From the IMG/VR virus record IMGVR_UViG_3300034061_000934, positions 1 through 23,801 of that record: DNA of 23,801 bases. One strand, 5' to 3'. The notes under the pieces are model-generated. The model was given only the letters and a program-made list of their open reading frames with translations, did not search any database and was not told the DNA's origin. The DNA comes from a virus. How positions within the stretch are numbered: the stretch's first letter is position 1; every line of letters starts with the position of its first letter. The translations under genes were made by a program, and so were the position numbers. Shown piece after piece: positions 1 to 7,376 of the stretch.

Positions 1-1876
1 TTATTTGCATTGTACCAACTGTGGCAACTACAACTTTAAATGTTTGACATTGAGCGTTATAAGCATTATTATCTTTTAATAAAAATGGATCAGTCTTAAT
101 GTCATTATAAGGATAGTTAGGATAGTAATATTGTGTACCTTCTCTTTCATAAGTACCAACATTTCTTAACATACCTTTTGCTACAATAGATTTGTTTGTA
201 GCCCTATCACCTCTTACAATTTTATATGCAACTATATCAGCTTTTTGATCAGCTGTTAGATTAGAGTTATCAATTAACGATGTTACCTGTTGTGTATTTA
301 TTTTAACACCAATAGGATATAAAGCATTTGCTGTTTGTAGTTCTGGAAGATTATAGTTTGGAGCCTGTGACTCAAACATTGGACTAACTAGAATATCAGG
401 AAACTTATGATGACGAATCTTTTGTCCAGCTAAAGCTCCATATAAAAGAGTGTTACATGGATATTCTTCATTAGATTCCCAATATGCAAAATCACCAAAT
501 TTATATGGTGTAGCATTTCCAATATTAGGTCCTAAAGCATCTCCAACTACAGTTGCAGTGTTGTATATTTTCCAATAAGGAGCAGTTGTTCCTGTACCAA
601 TAAAATCAGCATTTGTAGATTTATTAACAATTACTAAATCATCAGCTGTAGCAGCCCTACCAGGAATATGAAAACCATCTGTTTGCTTACCATTTCTCAA
701 TAAGAAAACAATTTCAAATGCATATATTTCATCACGTAGATATCCACGTAAATTAGTAGCATTTAGTTCATCAGCGTAAGTTTCTCCAGCTGGAATTTTG
801 TAAGTTTGCCATTGAAGATCAATTTTACTAGCAATACTTTGATAATTAATTTTATCAATAGATGTAAGTTGATCCCATACAAGAATATCTTGTACAGCTG
901 TTAAATCTTGTGCAATCTCATAGTACGGAAACTTTTCAAATATATCAGCAATTGCTAAACTAATAGCTGTTACATCTTGTCCTGTATAAGTAATTTGATT
1001 TGTAGCACCATCAATAAAATATGTACCTACTAATTGAACAGAGGTGATATCATTTATTGTTTTAATTACAGCTAGATTGTAATATTCAAAGTATCCTGTT
1101 AAATCAATATTGCTTATATCAACTACAATAGATCTACCTACAGCGTAATCAAAGTTAGCTGTGGTTAATTTTGGATTAGCAATAGGAGTTGGATTAGTTA
1201 CTGAATAGTAAGACGTATAAGCATCTCCTTGTGCACTACAATATTGAATAGCAAATTGATATGTACCAGCTCTTAAATCTCCCCCATTAATAATACTATT
1301 AACACTTAAATCTGGAATACTAAAATTAGGTTGTATCTTTAATTTATTACAATCAAGTATTGGTGTTACAATAGGATCACAAATAACACCATCTGGAAAA
1401 GTTGTAATATATGGAATGTTATCAAGATCTAAATATCTTCTAGGGTTTAATCCATCTGTCCAATAAATCTCTGTACTACAATTTGAAATCTTGTGTACAG
1501 CTTTTTGTATTGGATAGTTAATATTAAAGTTTAAACAAAGTCCTTCTACGTACATGTGATAGATACAATCGTTGTTATCCATGTATCCAATCTGAGAAGC
1601 CCCAGTTTCAGGATTGGTTAAAAAGAATATATGTTGATTCTTCTCTTGAATAAAATGTGTTCCAATAAGAAGAAAGTTCTCAGGAAAGTTTAGACATAAC
1701 TCATTACCTGGTTCATTTTGGTAGTTTACAGCAGTGGCACTAAAATTCTCAACAGATGCATTTAAGGCATACGTAAGCTTACCCTTCTCAACCTGATTTA
1801 CAGATGAGTCCATGTTTAGTCCAGTTCTACCTAAACTAAATTCCTGTCTAATATTTCCTTGTTCTTGATCTGCCAT
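1..1876 (-). CDS. Muzzle/stabilization-type tail protein (partial, C-terminus beyond the left edge)
   Basis: An open frame of 625 codons starts at ATG 1876-1874 and runs off the left edge without a stop. The N-terminus carries the pattern GLNMD - VEKGKLTYALNA - NYQNEPGNELCLNFPE, which I recognise from proteins annotated as stabilization or muzzle proteins in crAss-like phages and related Bacteroidetes phages. These close the distal end of the short tail. Further on it reads CIYHMYVEGLCLNFNINYPI and YWTDGLNPRRYLDLDNIPY, then long beta-rich stretches. There is no signal peptide. The gene begins five bases after the 322-aa ring-type gene, in the tail operon, which fits a tail-tip role. The family call is from memory of conserved N-terminal motifs; the enzymatic or structural role is inferred. 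Total length is unknown because the gene is cut. Confidence 0.72.
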   Translation of the reverse strand, partial: MADQEQGNIRQEFSLGRTGLNMDSSVNQVEKGKLTYALNASVENFSATAVNYQNEPGNELCLNFPENFLLIGTHFIQEKNQHIFFLTNPETGASQIGYMDNNDCIYHMYVEGLCLNFNINYPIQKAVHKISNCSTEIYWTDGLNPRRYLDLDNIPYITTFPDGVICDPIVTPILDCNKLKIQPNFSIPDLSVNSIINGGDLRAGTYQFAIQYCSAQGDAYTSYYSVTNPTPIANPKLTTANFDYAVGRSIVVDISNIDLTGYFEYYNLAVIKTINDITSVQLVGTYFIDGATNQITYTGQDVTAISLAIADIFEKFPYYEIAQDLTAVQDILVWDQLTSIDKINYQSIASKIDLQWQTYKIPAGETYADELNATNLRGYLRDEIYAFEIVFLLRNGKQTDGFHIPGRAATADDLVIVNKSTNADFIGTGTTAPYWKIYNTATVVGDALGPNIGNATPYKFGDFAYWESNEEYPCNTLLYGALAGQKIRHHKFPDILVSPMFESQAPNYNLPELQTANALYPIGVKINTQQVTSLIDNSNLTADQKADIVAYKIVRGDRATNKSIVAKGMLRNVGTYEREGTQYYYPNYPYNDIKTDPFLLKDNNAYNAQCQTFKVVVATVGTMQI

Positions 1877-1881
1877 AATTA

Positions 1882-2850
1882 TTAATTATTTCTTCTCCTG
1901 CCGTATCTGTTAGTTCTGTTAGGTAACTCATACATTTGGAATCTGTTCAAGTCATTTTTAATTCTTCTTTGCTTCTCCCAAGGAGTTTGTTTCTTGATTT
2001 CAATATCAGCCATGATAAACGCTTCATCATGTAACTGTTTGTAATAAGCTAGCTTTTGTTGTATTTGTTGGAAGGTCTCATCATTAATTTGATTTGAAAG
2101 AGTTTCAAACACTTTATATTTAATGAATGCTTCTACAAATTCTCTAATACGATAGTTATCAGGAATTAATTGATTACCTATATTATCATACTCTGTAGCA
2201 TAAAATAATAGATGTACTACACCATTTCTGAAGTTAGTAACAAATTTATTATCTCTAATGTCAAATGAATCATAACCAGCAGAACCAGGGGTGAACTCAT
2301 GTACTGTTGGAGGTGGAGCATAAAACTCCCAAGCATTGCTGTATTCAACCTCACAGTTGTTTCTTGCAGAAATGTTACCTGGTTTTAATAAATATTCTTG
2401 TCTATAAGATCTAGCTATTGCATTGTTTGTTTTGTATACAGCTTGTATAAGCTCAGGCATACATGTAGGACAACCTGTTGTACAGTTAGGTTCTACGCAA
2501 GGAACTCCACCACTAGTGATAGGTGCTATTTGAATAGTTGTTTGAGATGCAGCTTGTGAGTAGAATGAGTTAGCTGATTGATAAGGATAACCTGGAATCT
2601 CAGTACACATCCAAGCTTCTCTAGCAGCATAAAAGTTATCAGGAAGCCTAGCTTGGAAGTCTTCAATATAAAGAACTTGCTCAGCAATAGCATAAGTTGT
2701 CCTACCTAACTTGTTTAAACACTTGTTTAAATAAGTAGGGAAAAGCAAATCATCCACAGCTCCTGTGTCAAAATAGCTTTTTAATTCTTCTTTAACAGTT
2801 GCATAAACTGGTTCAGGAGATACAAATCTGTACTTATAATAGTATGACAT
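1882..2850 (-). CDS. Connector/ring-type tail protein (322 aa)
   Basis: A soluble protein without signal peptide or membrane segment. The N-terminal third (about residues 10-75) is helical and has a VKEELKSYFDTGAVDDLLFP pattern and an LNKLGRTTY segment, resembling the ring/adaptor proteins (historically called tail tubular proteins) of crAss-like podoviruses. A Cys-rich loop around residues 118-132 has C-x4-C-x3-C-x2-C spacing and may bind metal or form disulfides. The C-terminus (about 290-322) is strongly basic and ends in an RRRNN tail. It lies between the 158-aa gene (3-base gap) and the muzzle-type gene (5-base gap), so these are cotranscribed. Its neighbours suggest it builds a ring of the portal-tail junction. 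It could instead be the tail hub; the sequence alone does not decide. Confidence 0.6.
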   Translation of the reverse strand: MSYYYKYRFVSPEPVYATVKEELKSYFDTGAVDDLLFPTYLNKCLNKLGRTTYAIAEQVLYIEDFQARLPDNFYAAREAWMCTEIPGYPYQSANSFYSQAASQTTIQIAPITSGGVPCVEPNCTTGCPTCMPELIQAVYKTNNAIARSYRQEYLLKPGNISARNNCEVEYSNAWEFYAPPPTVHEFTPGSAGYDSFDIRDNKFVTNFRNGVVHLLFYATEYDNIGNQLIPDNYRIREFVEAFIKYKVFETLSNQINDETFQQIQQKLAYYKQLHDEAFIMADIEIKKQTPWEKQRRIKNDLNRFQMYELPNRTNRYGRRRNN

Positions 2851-2853
2851 AAT

Positions 2854-3330
2854 TTATTTTTTCCACTCACGATAGATGTGTTGATACGTATCGTTTGTTT
2901 TTATATAATGTGAGAGCAATCTTGATGTAACTCTTGAAGGTTTAAAATACCACAAGTCTATGTTTCTTAGTCTGGCAGTTTCTTTAAACCATACCCAGCC
3001 AAAAAAGTAACCCTCTGTGTGATAATTAAAGTTGTATATAATTTTTCCCTTCTCTTTAGACTTTTGCCAGTCTACTGGTAAGTTAATGTACTCCTTACCA
3101 TTGATATCCTTAACCTTCTTTCTTTTCTTTTTATTGATTGAGAACTCACCAAACCCAAAAGGTAGCTTTGCTTTTTCTCCAGTTTCTAGTATATAACTTT
3201 TAAAATTCTCATTATAAGAATATAAAATGTTTCTCCACTCATCAAATGTAATTTTAATTGTGGGATGCTTCTTGCAAAAGTTATTGTAGTTTTCTTTACT
3301 GGAGCTTCTCCAATCAATTTTTATCCTCAT
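2854..3330 (-). CDS. Small basic conserved tail-module protein, function unknown (158 aa)
   Basis: A Lys-, Trp- and Tyr-rich protein with no signal peptide or transmembrane segment. About residues 65-75 are a dense basic patch (KKKRKKVK). Aromatic residues cluster at 86-127 (WQKSKEKGK, FFGWVWFK, LWYFKPSR). I do not recognise a named domain. Start ATG 3330-3328 shares its A with the TAA stop of the 244-aa gene (TAATG), which indicates translational coupling. Its conserved-looking position between two ring-type genes points to a role in tail assembly, possibly as a chaperone or small connector component. That role is inference from position only. The basic patch could also contact DNA or RNA. 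Confidence 0.55.
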   Translation of the reverse strand: MRIKIDWRSSSKENYNNFCKKHPTIKITFDEWRNILYSYNENFKSYILETGEKAKLPFGFGEFSINKKKRKKVKDINGKEYINLPVDWQKSKEKGKIIYNFNYHTEGYFFGWVWFKETARLRNIDLWYFKPSRVTSRLLSHYIKTNDTYQHIYREWKK

Positions 3331-4064
3331 TACTGGGTTGGTTGTGCATTAGGAGCTTGCCCATCAACACCGTTATCTGCCATATCTGTTTTAATACTAA
3401 AATATGTAGATAATAATTTTTGAGACGTAAGCTCTAATACTTGTTTCTCAAGATATCCTGGACAACCATATTCTTTATCCAAAGGATTTTTGCAGTATTC
3501 TTCATCAGTAACCTCAGGACCAGTTCCACAACCACATTCTGGATACGCAATATCATTAGGAATATCTTCTTCAAAGAATGCTGATATCCTAACTGATTTT
3601 AAATTTGGATTACTCAAATATAAGTAACCTTCATTTGCTATCCAATAGTATGTTTGTTTTTTAATAATAGGAAGTCCCAGTAAGTTTAAATATCTATTGA
3701 TTGTAATCTCTTTAAACTTTGTACCCATTCCTCCCATAGCGTTTATAGAATAAACACCTTGTATTAAATATTGATAATTTCCTTCTGTAATCCTAGGAAG
3801 TTTATATTTACTTCTAGAAACAGTACACGGATCTACGTAATTACAACAGTCAGAAATAGGAACTTCTACCATTTCCAAACATTGGATGGTATTAAAGACA
3901 GTATCAGTAGCCCAAAGCTTTCTGAGATTTGTCTCACGTTTAACTAATAACTGTGTGTTGTTTCTAATCTCTGATGCAATAACCCTATCTGTGATAACGT
4001 TATCTGTGGATATAAGCTTATGCATTCCACGCACATCTGAAACTAACTTACGTAATGTTGCCAT
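3330..4064 (-). CDS. Connector/ring-type structural protein (244 aa)
   Basis: A soluble mixed alpha/beta protein. It starts with a helical N-terminus (MATLRKLVSDVRGM), followed by a TDRVIASEIRNNTQLLVKRE segment and a beta-rich middle containing YYWIANEGYLYLSN. Cys pairs occur near residues 72-81 (SDCCNYVDPC) and 176-191, so metal or disulfide stabilisation is possible. The overall pattern resembles ring or tail-tubular proteins in crAss-like structural modules; that resemblance is from memory and not from alignment. Its ATG overlaps the phosphoesterase stop by one base (TAATG), and its own stop overlaps the next ATG the same way. It is therefore the second gene of a tightly coupled operon. 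The C-terminus is a Gln/Pro-rich short tail. Confidence 0.58.
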   Translation of the reverse strand: MATLRKLVSDVRGMHKLISTDNVITDRVIASEIRNNTQLLVKRETNLRKLWATDTVFNTIQCLEMVEVPISDCCNYVDPCTVSRSKYKLPRITEGNYQYLIQGVYSINAMGGMGTKFKEITINRYLNLLGLPIIKKQTYYWIANEGYLYLSNPNLKSVRISAFFEEDIPNDIAYPECGCGTGPEVTDEEYCKNPLDKEYGCPGYLEKQVLELTSQKLLSTYFSIKTDMADNGVDGQAPNAQPTQ

Positions 4065-5305
4065 TATAAATACTGTTTAAATATATTTGTCATTCCTGAC
4101 CCTTGTTCTATTAAGAATCCAGTCACTTCTGCTTTAGACATTGTATGACCGTTCTTATCATCCCAAAGGCTTTTAGCATTAGAAAATGCTGGTATTTGGT
4201 AAAATTTAATACCATTAAAGTCGTGACTTACTTCATGGTGTTTGTCTCCTGTGAATATGTAGAAGTTGTTATGGAAAGACCATCCTTCTCTAAATTCTAT
4301 TGGGAATAGTGCTGCTAACTTAGCAGGTTTGATTGCATCCCCATGGTTAAACATCATTGCTGAATTACCATAGCTTATATACTTTCTATACTTAGGAGAG
4401 CAGTCAAAAGTTAATCTATCTGTATTTCTAAAATACGTTTGTAACCAATTAACCATGTGCCATCCTACAAACTCATCATGATTACCTGCTACGTATACAA
4501 CATTCACATTCTCAGCGTATTGTAATAACATTGTAATCATCAACACCTCATGTCCACAGATGTATTCAAAAGATGTATGGTATGTATGAGTGTTTGTTTG
4601 AGGAGTGCCTTTTGTGGTCATTCCTGTAAACTCACTGTTAAACTCATCAGAACCAATAATGTATGTAATTTGCTCTAAGTTGTTAGAAAGCTGTGCTTGA
4701 TTAGCAATCAACTCTACCTTGTACATAATATTAGAAAGTCTATCAACTATATCATTGTTGCCATCAATATCATATTTGTTTAAATGAGAGTCTTGTTTGT
4801 TAATAATTAACATACCGTTACTCTTACCATTTATAAACTTAGGACTCATAATATCCTGACTAACAGGCTCATATGAAGCTAAAAAGTCCACAAAGCTATC
4901 TTGAAACACTTGCTCTGCAGACTTCTTTCCTAACCAGGCTTTTACTTGCCAGTGTGGACTATCTCCGTTTCCCCAATAGTTTTGTACGTATTTAGTTATC
5001 TCCCACTTATCTGTGTCTATCTTACACTTCTCAATAAGCTCATCAAGGCTTTTAATCTCTTCTGTAACGTTAGCTACAATCTCTCCAGTTCCTTTCACTA
5101 GGTCTTCTGTAAACTTAACTACAGTGTCCTCTAAATCAGATATATAGTTCCCAGTGATGGCCTCTTCTTCTCTCTTTCTAATATCTGTTAATAACTCATC
5201 AATCTCTAATTCTGTCACTCCTAGCTTGTCAGCGTAATATTTCTTTGATTTTTTCCAGTGTAACATCTGCTGTAGCTGCTCCAAAAGGGGTTGGTTTCCA
5301 GACAT
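4064..5305 (-). CDS. Metallophosphoesterase with N-terminal helix-turn-helix-like segment (413 aa)
   Basis: A calcineurin-like phosphoesterase, expected to hydrolyse phosphodiester or phosphomonoester bonds with two metal ions. Visible metal-site motifs are D172-S-H174 (motif I), G218-S-D220-E-F-N223 (motif II, normally GDxxD/N), G274-N-H276-D-E278 (motif III, GNHD/E), H321-G-D323, and G353-D-K-H-H357 near the GHxH position. The last deviates from the canonical motif but keeps histidines. Residues 8-45 look like a small helix-turn-helix (KYYADKLGVTELEIDELL). A coiled segment and a Trp-rich patch (about 101-125) follow. No signal peptide is present. It is the first gene after a strong terminator and has its own candidate promoter, and it leads the ring/muzzle operon. 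Nuclease, nucleotidase and phosphatase activities are all possible. The HTH suggests nucleic acid as partner, which is inferred. Confidence 0.85.
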   Translation of the reverse strand: MSGNQPLLEQLQQMLHWKKSKKYYADKLGVTELEIDELLTDIRKREEEAITGNYISDLEDTVVKFTEDLVKGTGEIVANVTEEIKSLDELIEKCKIDTDKWEITKYVQNYWGNGDSPHWQVKAWLGKKSAEQVFQDSFVDFLASYEPVSQDIMSPKFINGKSNGMLIINKQDSHLNKYDIDGNNDIVDRLSNIMYKVELIANQAQLSNNLEQITYIIGSDEFNSEFTGMTTKGTPQTNTHTYHTSFEYICGHEVLMITMLLQYAENVNVVYVAGNHDEFVGWHMVNWLQTYFRNTDRLTFDCSPKYRKYISYGNSAMMFNHGDAIKPAKLAALFPIEFREGWSFHNNFYIFTGDKHHEVSHDFNGIKFYQIPAFSNAKSLWDDKNGHTMSKAEVTGFLIEQGSGMTNIFKQYL

Positions 5306-5334
5306 ATAGGTTTTAAGTTTGGTTAAAATTAAAG

Positions 5335-5367
5335 TAAAGGTATGAAACTTTTTTGATATTTTCCAAA
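5335..5367 (-). promoter_or_regulatory. Candidate Bacteroidetes-type promoter for the phosphoesterase/tail operon
   Basis: On the minus strand TTTG (5367-5364) is followed after 21 bases by TACCTTTA (5342-5335). This resembles the -33 TTTG and -7 TAnnTTTG boxes of Bacteroidetes promoters, except that the last G is A. The start codon lies 30 bases downstream of the -7 box. It sits just after a terminator and before a new operon, where a promoter is expected. It is a motif match only. Confidence 0.5.
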
Positions 5368-5368
5368 T

Positions 5369-5380
5369 TTAGTTAACTAA
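5369..5380. repeat. Perfect 12-bp palindrome TTAGTTAACTAA
   Basis: A perfect inverted repeat without spacer, two bases upstream of the candidate -33 box. It could be an operator or activator site for a dimeric regulator. In such AT-rich DNA a chance palindrome is also possible. Confidence 0.45.
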
Positions 5381-5395
5381 TTTAATTATATAGTT

Positions 5396-5410
5396 TAATC
5401 AATTTGATTA
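5396..5410. repeat. 15-bp palindrome TAATCAA-T-TTGATTA
   Basis: Two 7-base arms form a perfect inverted repeat around one central base, between the terminator T-tract and the candidate promoter. Together with the palindrome at 5369-5380 it gives two dimer-type sites 27 bases apart (about two and a half helical turns). A regulatory role is inferred. Confidence 0.45.
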
Positions 5411-5416
5411 GAGTTT

Positions 5417-5475
5417 AAAAAAAAAACCCCCAGCCTAGAAAGGCCAGGGGATGCCCTGTAAACCAACAAACAGGG
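5417..5475 (-). terminator. Double hairpin intrinsic terminator closing the fibre cassette
   Basis: Read on the minus strand, the RNA first forms a perfect 6-bp stem (CCCTGT/ACAGGG, 5475-5470 with 5459-5454, 10-base loop). It then forms a GC-rich imperfect hairpin (5450-5427) followed directly by ten U residues (5426-5417). This is a classical Rho-independent layout, 12 bases after the stop of the 203-aa gene. On the plus strand the first stem is followed by TTTTT, so the element may work in both directions. Confidence 0.88.
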
Positions 5476-5486
5476 TTTTTACTATC

Positions 5487-6098
5487 TTATGAGCAATTGT
5501 TTAAAAATTGCCAGAATGATTGATGAGTTAATGATGTATCACTATAAGCTAACACCGTTGATCCTAACTTTAACTGTATTGTAAAATATACAGGAGTTGC
5601 TGATCCAGAAGGCTCGTAATACAATATCCTAGCTGTAGAAGGCTGTGTATCAGTTAAACTTACATTAGCTGTAGATGCAGGGAAAGTTGTAACTAATTCT
5701 ACGTATGATGCAGGAGGAGCGTTGTTTACAATTATATCATAAACTACAGCACAAGCAGCATTATCATTACAGTTGTTATATTTACAAATTGGTTGTCCTA
5801 AGTAGATAGTTGGAACAATAGGAGCTTCTGTTGTAGAAGTACTTGTTGTAGAACTAGTAGTACTAGTTGTTGTAGCAGGAGCACCTGATACATCTAAATA
5901 AAGATCTCTTTGACAAGCTCCTGTAGATCTAACTAAAACTTCTGTAGTTCCATCAGGAACAGTTGCATTATAGCCAGCTACCAAAGACGCTCTAGATACA
6001 CCAGAGATGATTATTGTTGAAAATCCATTTGAATTTGAGTAGATGTTAAATGGTCCTGTATCAGAACCAGCTGTTGTCAAAGTTATTAATACTGTCAT
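5487..6098 (-). CDS. Modular tail/fibre protein with Thr-rich linker (203 aa)
   Basis: Three parts are visible. Residues 1-75 are a beta-rich module (ITLTTAG, GPFN, ASLVAGY, VLVRSTGAC). Residues 76-90 are an almost pure Thr/Ser linker. Residues 95-203 form a Cys-bearing beta domain (CKYNNCNDNAAC, then regular beta strands) that may be immunoglobulin-like. The first module matches the N-terminus of the 416-aa protein encoded just upstream, including the STGAC motif and the following Thr run. No signal peptide is seen. The position at the end of the fibre cassette suggests a virion surface protein or adhesin. The function is not recognised beyond that. The last gene before the double terminator, it probably shares the fibre transcript. 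Confidence 0.6.
   Translation of the reverse strand: MTVLITLTTAGSDTGPFNIYSNSNGFSTIIISGVSRASLVAGYNATVPDGTTEVLVRSTGACQRDLYLDVSGAPATTTSTTSSTTSTSTTEAPIVPTIYLGQPICKYNNCNDNAACAVVYDIIVNNAPPASYVELVTTFPASTANVSLTDTQPSTARILYYEPSGSATPVYFTIQLKLGSTVLAYSDTSLTHQSFWQFLNNCS
5829..5873 (-). repeat. Thr/Ser codon run (linker, residues 76-90 of the 203-aa protein)
   Basis: A 45-base low-complexity stretch of ACT/ACA/AGT/TCT codons encodes a Thr/Ser linker. Similar DNA occurs at 7118-7141, 7776-7796 and 12136-12192 and shares short words such as gtagtactagttgta, so the runs could support recombination between modules. Confidence 0.7.
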
Positions 6099-6112
6099 GT
6101 TGGTTTATTTAA

Positions 6113-7363
6113 TTAAGGTAATTTTGTCCAATTAGATCCACCATCTGTAGATCTCCAAAGTCCAGTTGTTTCTGAAGCAACTGCTACAGTTGCATTGTAA
6201 GAGATGGATACTCCAACCCATTCTTTAGAACTTCCCACTGCAGAAAGTGTACCAAATGAAACTGATCTATATAAAGTGCTTGCACCAGTTGGAAGAGCTA
6301 TAATATTTGTACCACTTCCATCTATAGCTACATCATACCATTTAGAAGAAACCCCACCAAACTCTACGAATGAATTTCCATAATTTGTACTTTGTAGTAA
6401 TTGAATATTTGCAGGAGTGTATCCATAAACTCCAGCTTGATTAGCAACAACAACCTTTGACCCATCAGCAGATGTGCTCACTGCCCAATATGTTTCTTCA
6501 AACCCACGTGCAAACACATTAAGAGCTGGAGTTAAAGGAGTTGTTCCTTTTCCTACACAAGCATCAAGTCCACCTAAATAAAAATTAGGACTAACAGCAT
6601 ATTGACGATCACCTGAACTACTTATTGCAACATCAGTTGCTACTTGTTCGCCAATAGTAGTAGCAAATGATACTCTTGTAAAAGACACTCCGTAATCTGA
6701 AGATCTCCAAACCTGAGCTATACCAAATTGTCCACTAGTTGCTTCACTTAAATTCATTGCTGCAATTAATACATATTGCCCTGTTCTATTTGTAGTAATT
6801 GAATAAAATGAATTAGTTACACCACCTGTAGCATTCCAATTAACACCATAGTCTGTAGATCTTGAAATAACAGCTGCTTGTCCTTGGGGTTGTGTAAGAC
6901 AATACATGTATTGACCTGTTCCACTTACAGCAACTCTTTGAAGTGTATTTGCTCCAGCAATAGTAACTGATCTATAGGTAAGTCCATAGTCATTAGAAAT
7001 ATATAATTTATTATTTGATCCACATACCACTGCAACATATTTTCCATCATTTGAGCTAGTAACGTCATCTCTGCTTACAGAAATATTGCTAAATCTAAGG
7101 TTGTTAGTTGGATTAATTGTAGTGGTTGTAGTTGTAGTACTAGCACATGGAATAGCTTGTGATATTACATTTGTACAAGCTCCAGTAGATGTTACTGTCA
7201 CTTGACTAGCAGAGTTATCTACATCAACAACTTTACCTGCAAGCAATTCTGCTTTTGTAGCAGTTGATGGACTTACACTTCCAACATCTGCTGTAAGATT
7301 AAAGTTTGGTCCTAAGTTAGCACCTAACCCAGCTCCTAATGTTAATGTTATATTTATTGCCAT
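6113..7363 (-). CDS. Asp-box beta-propeller tail protein with shared N-terminal module (416 aa)
   Basis: Residues 1-70 form a beta module related to the N-terminus of the 203-aa protein (ITLTLG, LGPNFN, AELLAGKVVDV, VTSTGAC). A poly-Thr linker at 75-82 follows. Residues 90-416 carry five Asp-box (BNR) motifs: SNDYGLTY at 123-130, STDYGVNW at 169-176, SSDYGVSF at 221-228, STNYGNSF at 325-332 and STDGGSNW at 405-412. Spacing of 45-50 residues for the first three, with a wider gap later, fits a beta-propeller with one or two degenerate blades. Asp boxes occur in sialidases and in non-catalytic sugar- or protein-binding propellers. I see no convincing sialidase arginine triad, so binding seems likelier than hydrolysis. 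Position in the fibre cassette suggests a host-surface adhesin. The start has an A-rich leader (AAATAAAAAATG). Confidence 0.72.
   Translation of the reverse strand: MAINITLTLGAGLGANLGPNFNLTADVGSVSPSTATKAELLAGKVVDVDNSASQVTVTSTGACTNVISQAIPCASTTTTTTTINPTNNLRFSNISVSRDDVTSSNDGKYVAVVCGSNNKLYISNDYGLTYRSVTIAGANTLQRVAVSGTGQYMYCLTQPQGQAAVISRSTDYGVNWNATGGVTNSFYSITTNRTGQYVLIAAMNLSEATSGQFGIAQVWRSSDYGVSFTRVSFATTIGEQVATDVAISSSGDRQYAVSPNFYLGGLDACVGKGTTPLTPALNVFARGFEETYWAVSTSADGSKVVVANQAGVYGYTPANIQLLQSTNYGNSFVEFGGVSSKWYDVAIDGSGTNIIALPTGASTLYRSVSFGTLSAVGSSKEWVGVSISYNATVAVASETTGLWRSTDGGSNWTKLP
7118..7141 (-). repeat. Poly-Thr codon run (linker, residues 75-82 of the 416-aa protein)
   Basis: Eight consecutive Ser/Thr codons join the shared N-terminal module to the Asp-box propeller. 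The linker occurs at the same place, after the STGAC-containing module, as in the 203-aa protein. Confidence 0.7.
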
Positions 7364-7376
7364 TTTTTATTTTATT

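Noticed and set aside
3886-4080. Other plus-strand open frames, for example opposite the ring gene and the terminase
   Set aside because: All are short, lie inside clear minus-strand genes, have no recognisable domain, and no plus-strand promoter or operon was seen.
6113-7363. Enzymatic sialidase
   Set aside because: Asp boxes are present, but I see no arginine triad or catalytic Tyr/Glu pair, so an enzyme call is not supported; the gene is described as a propeller protein only.
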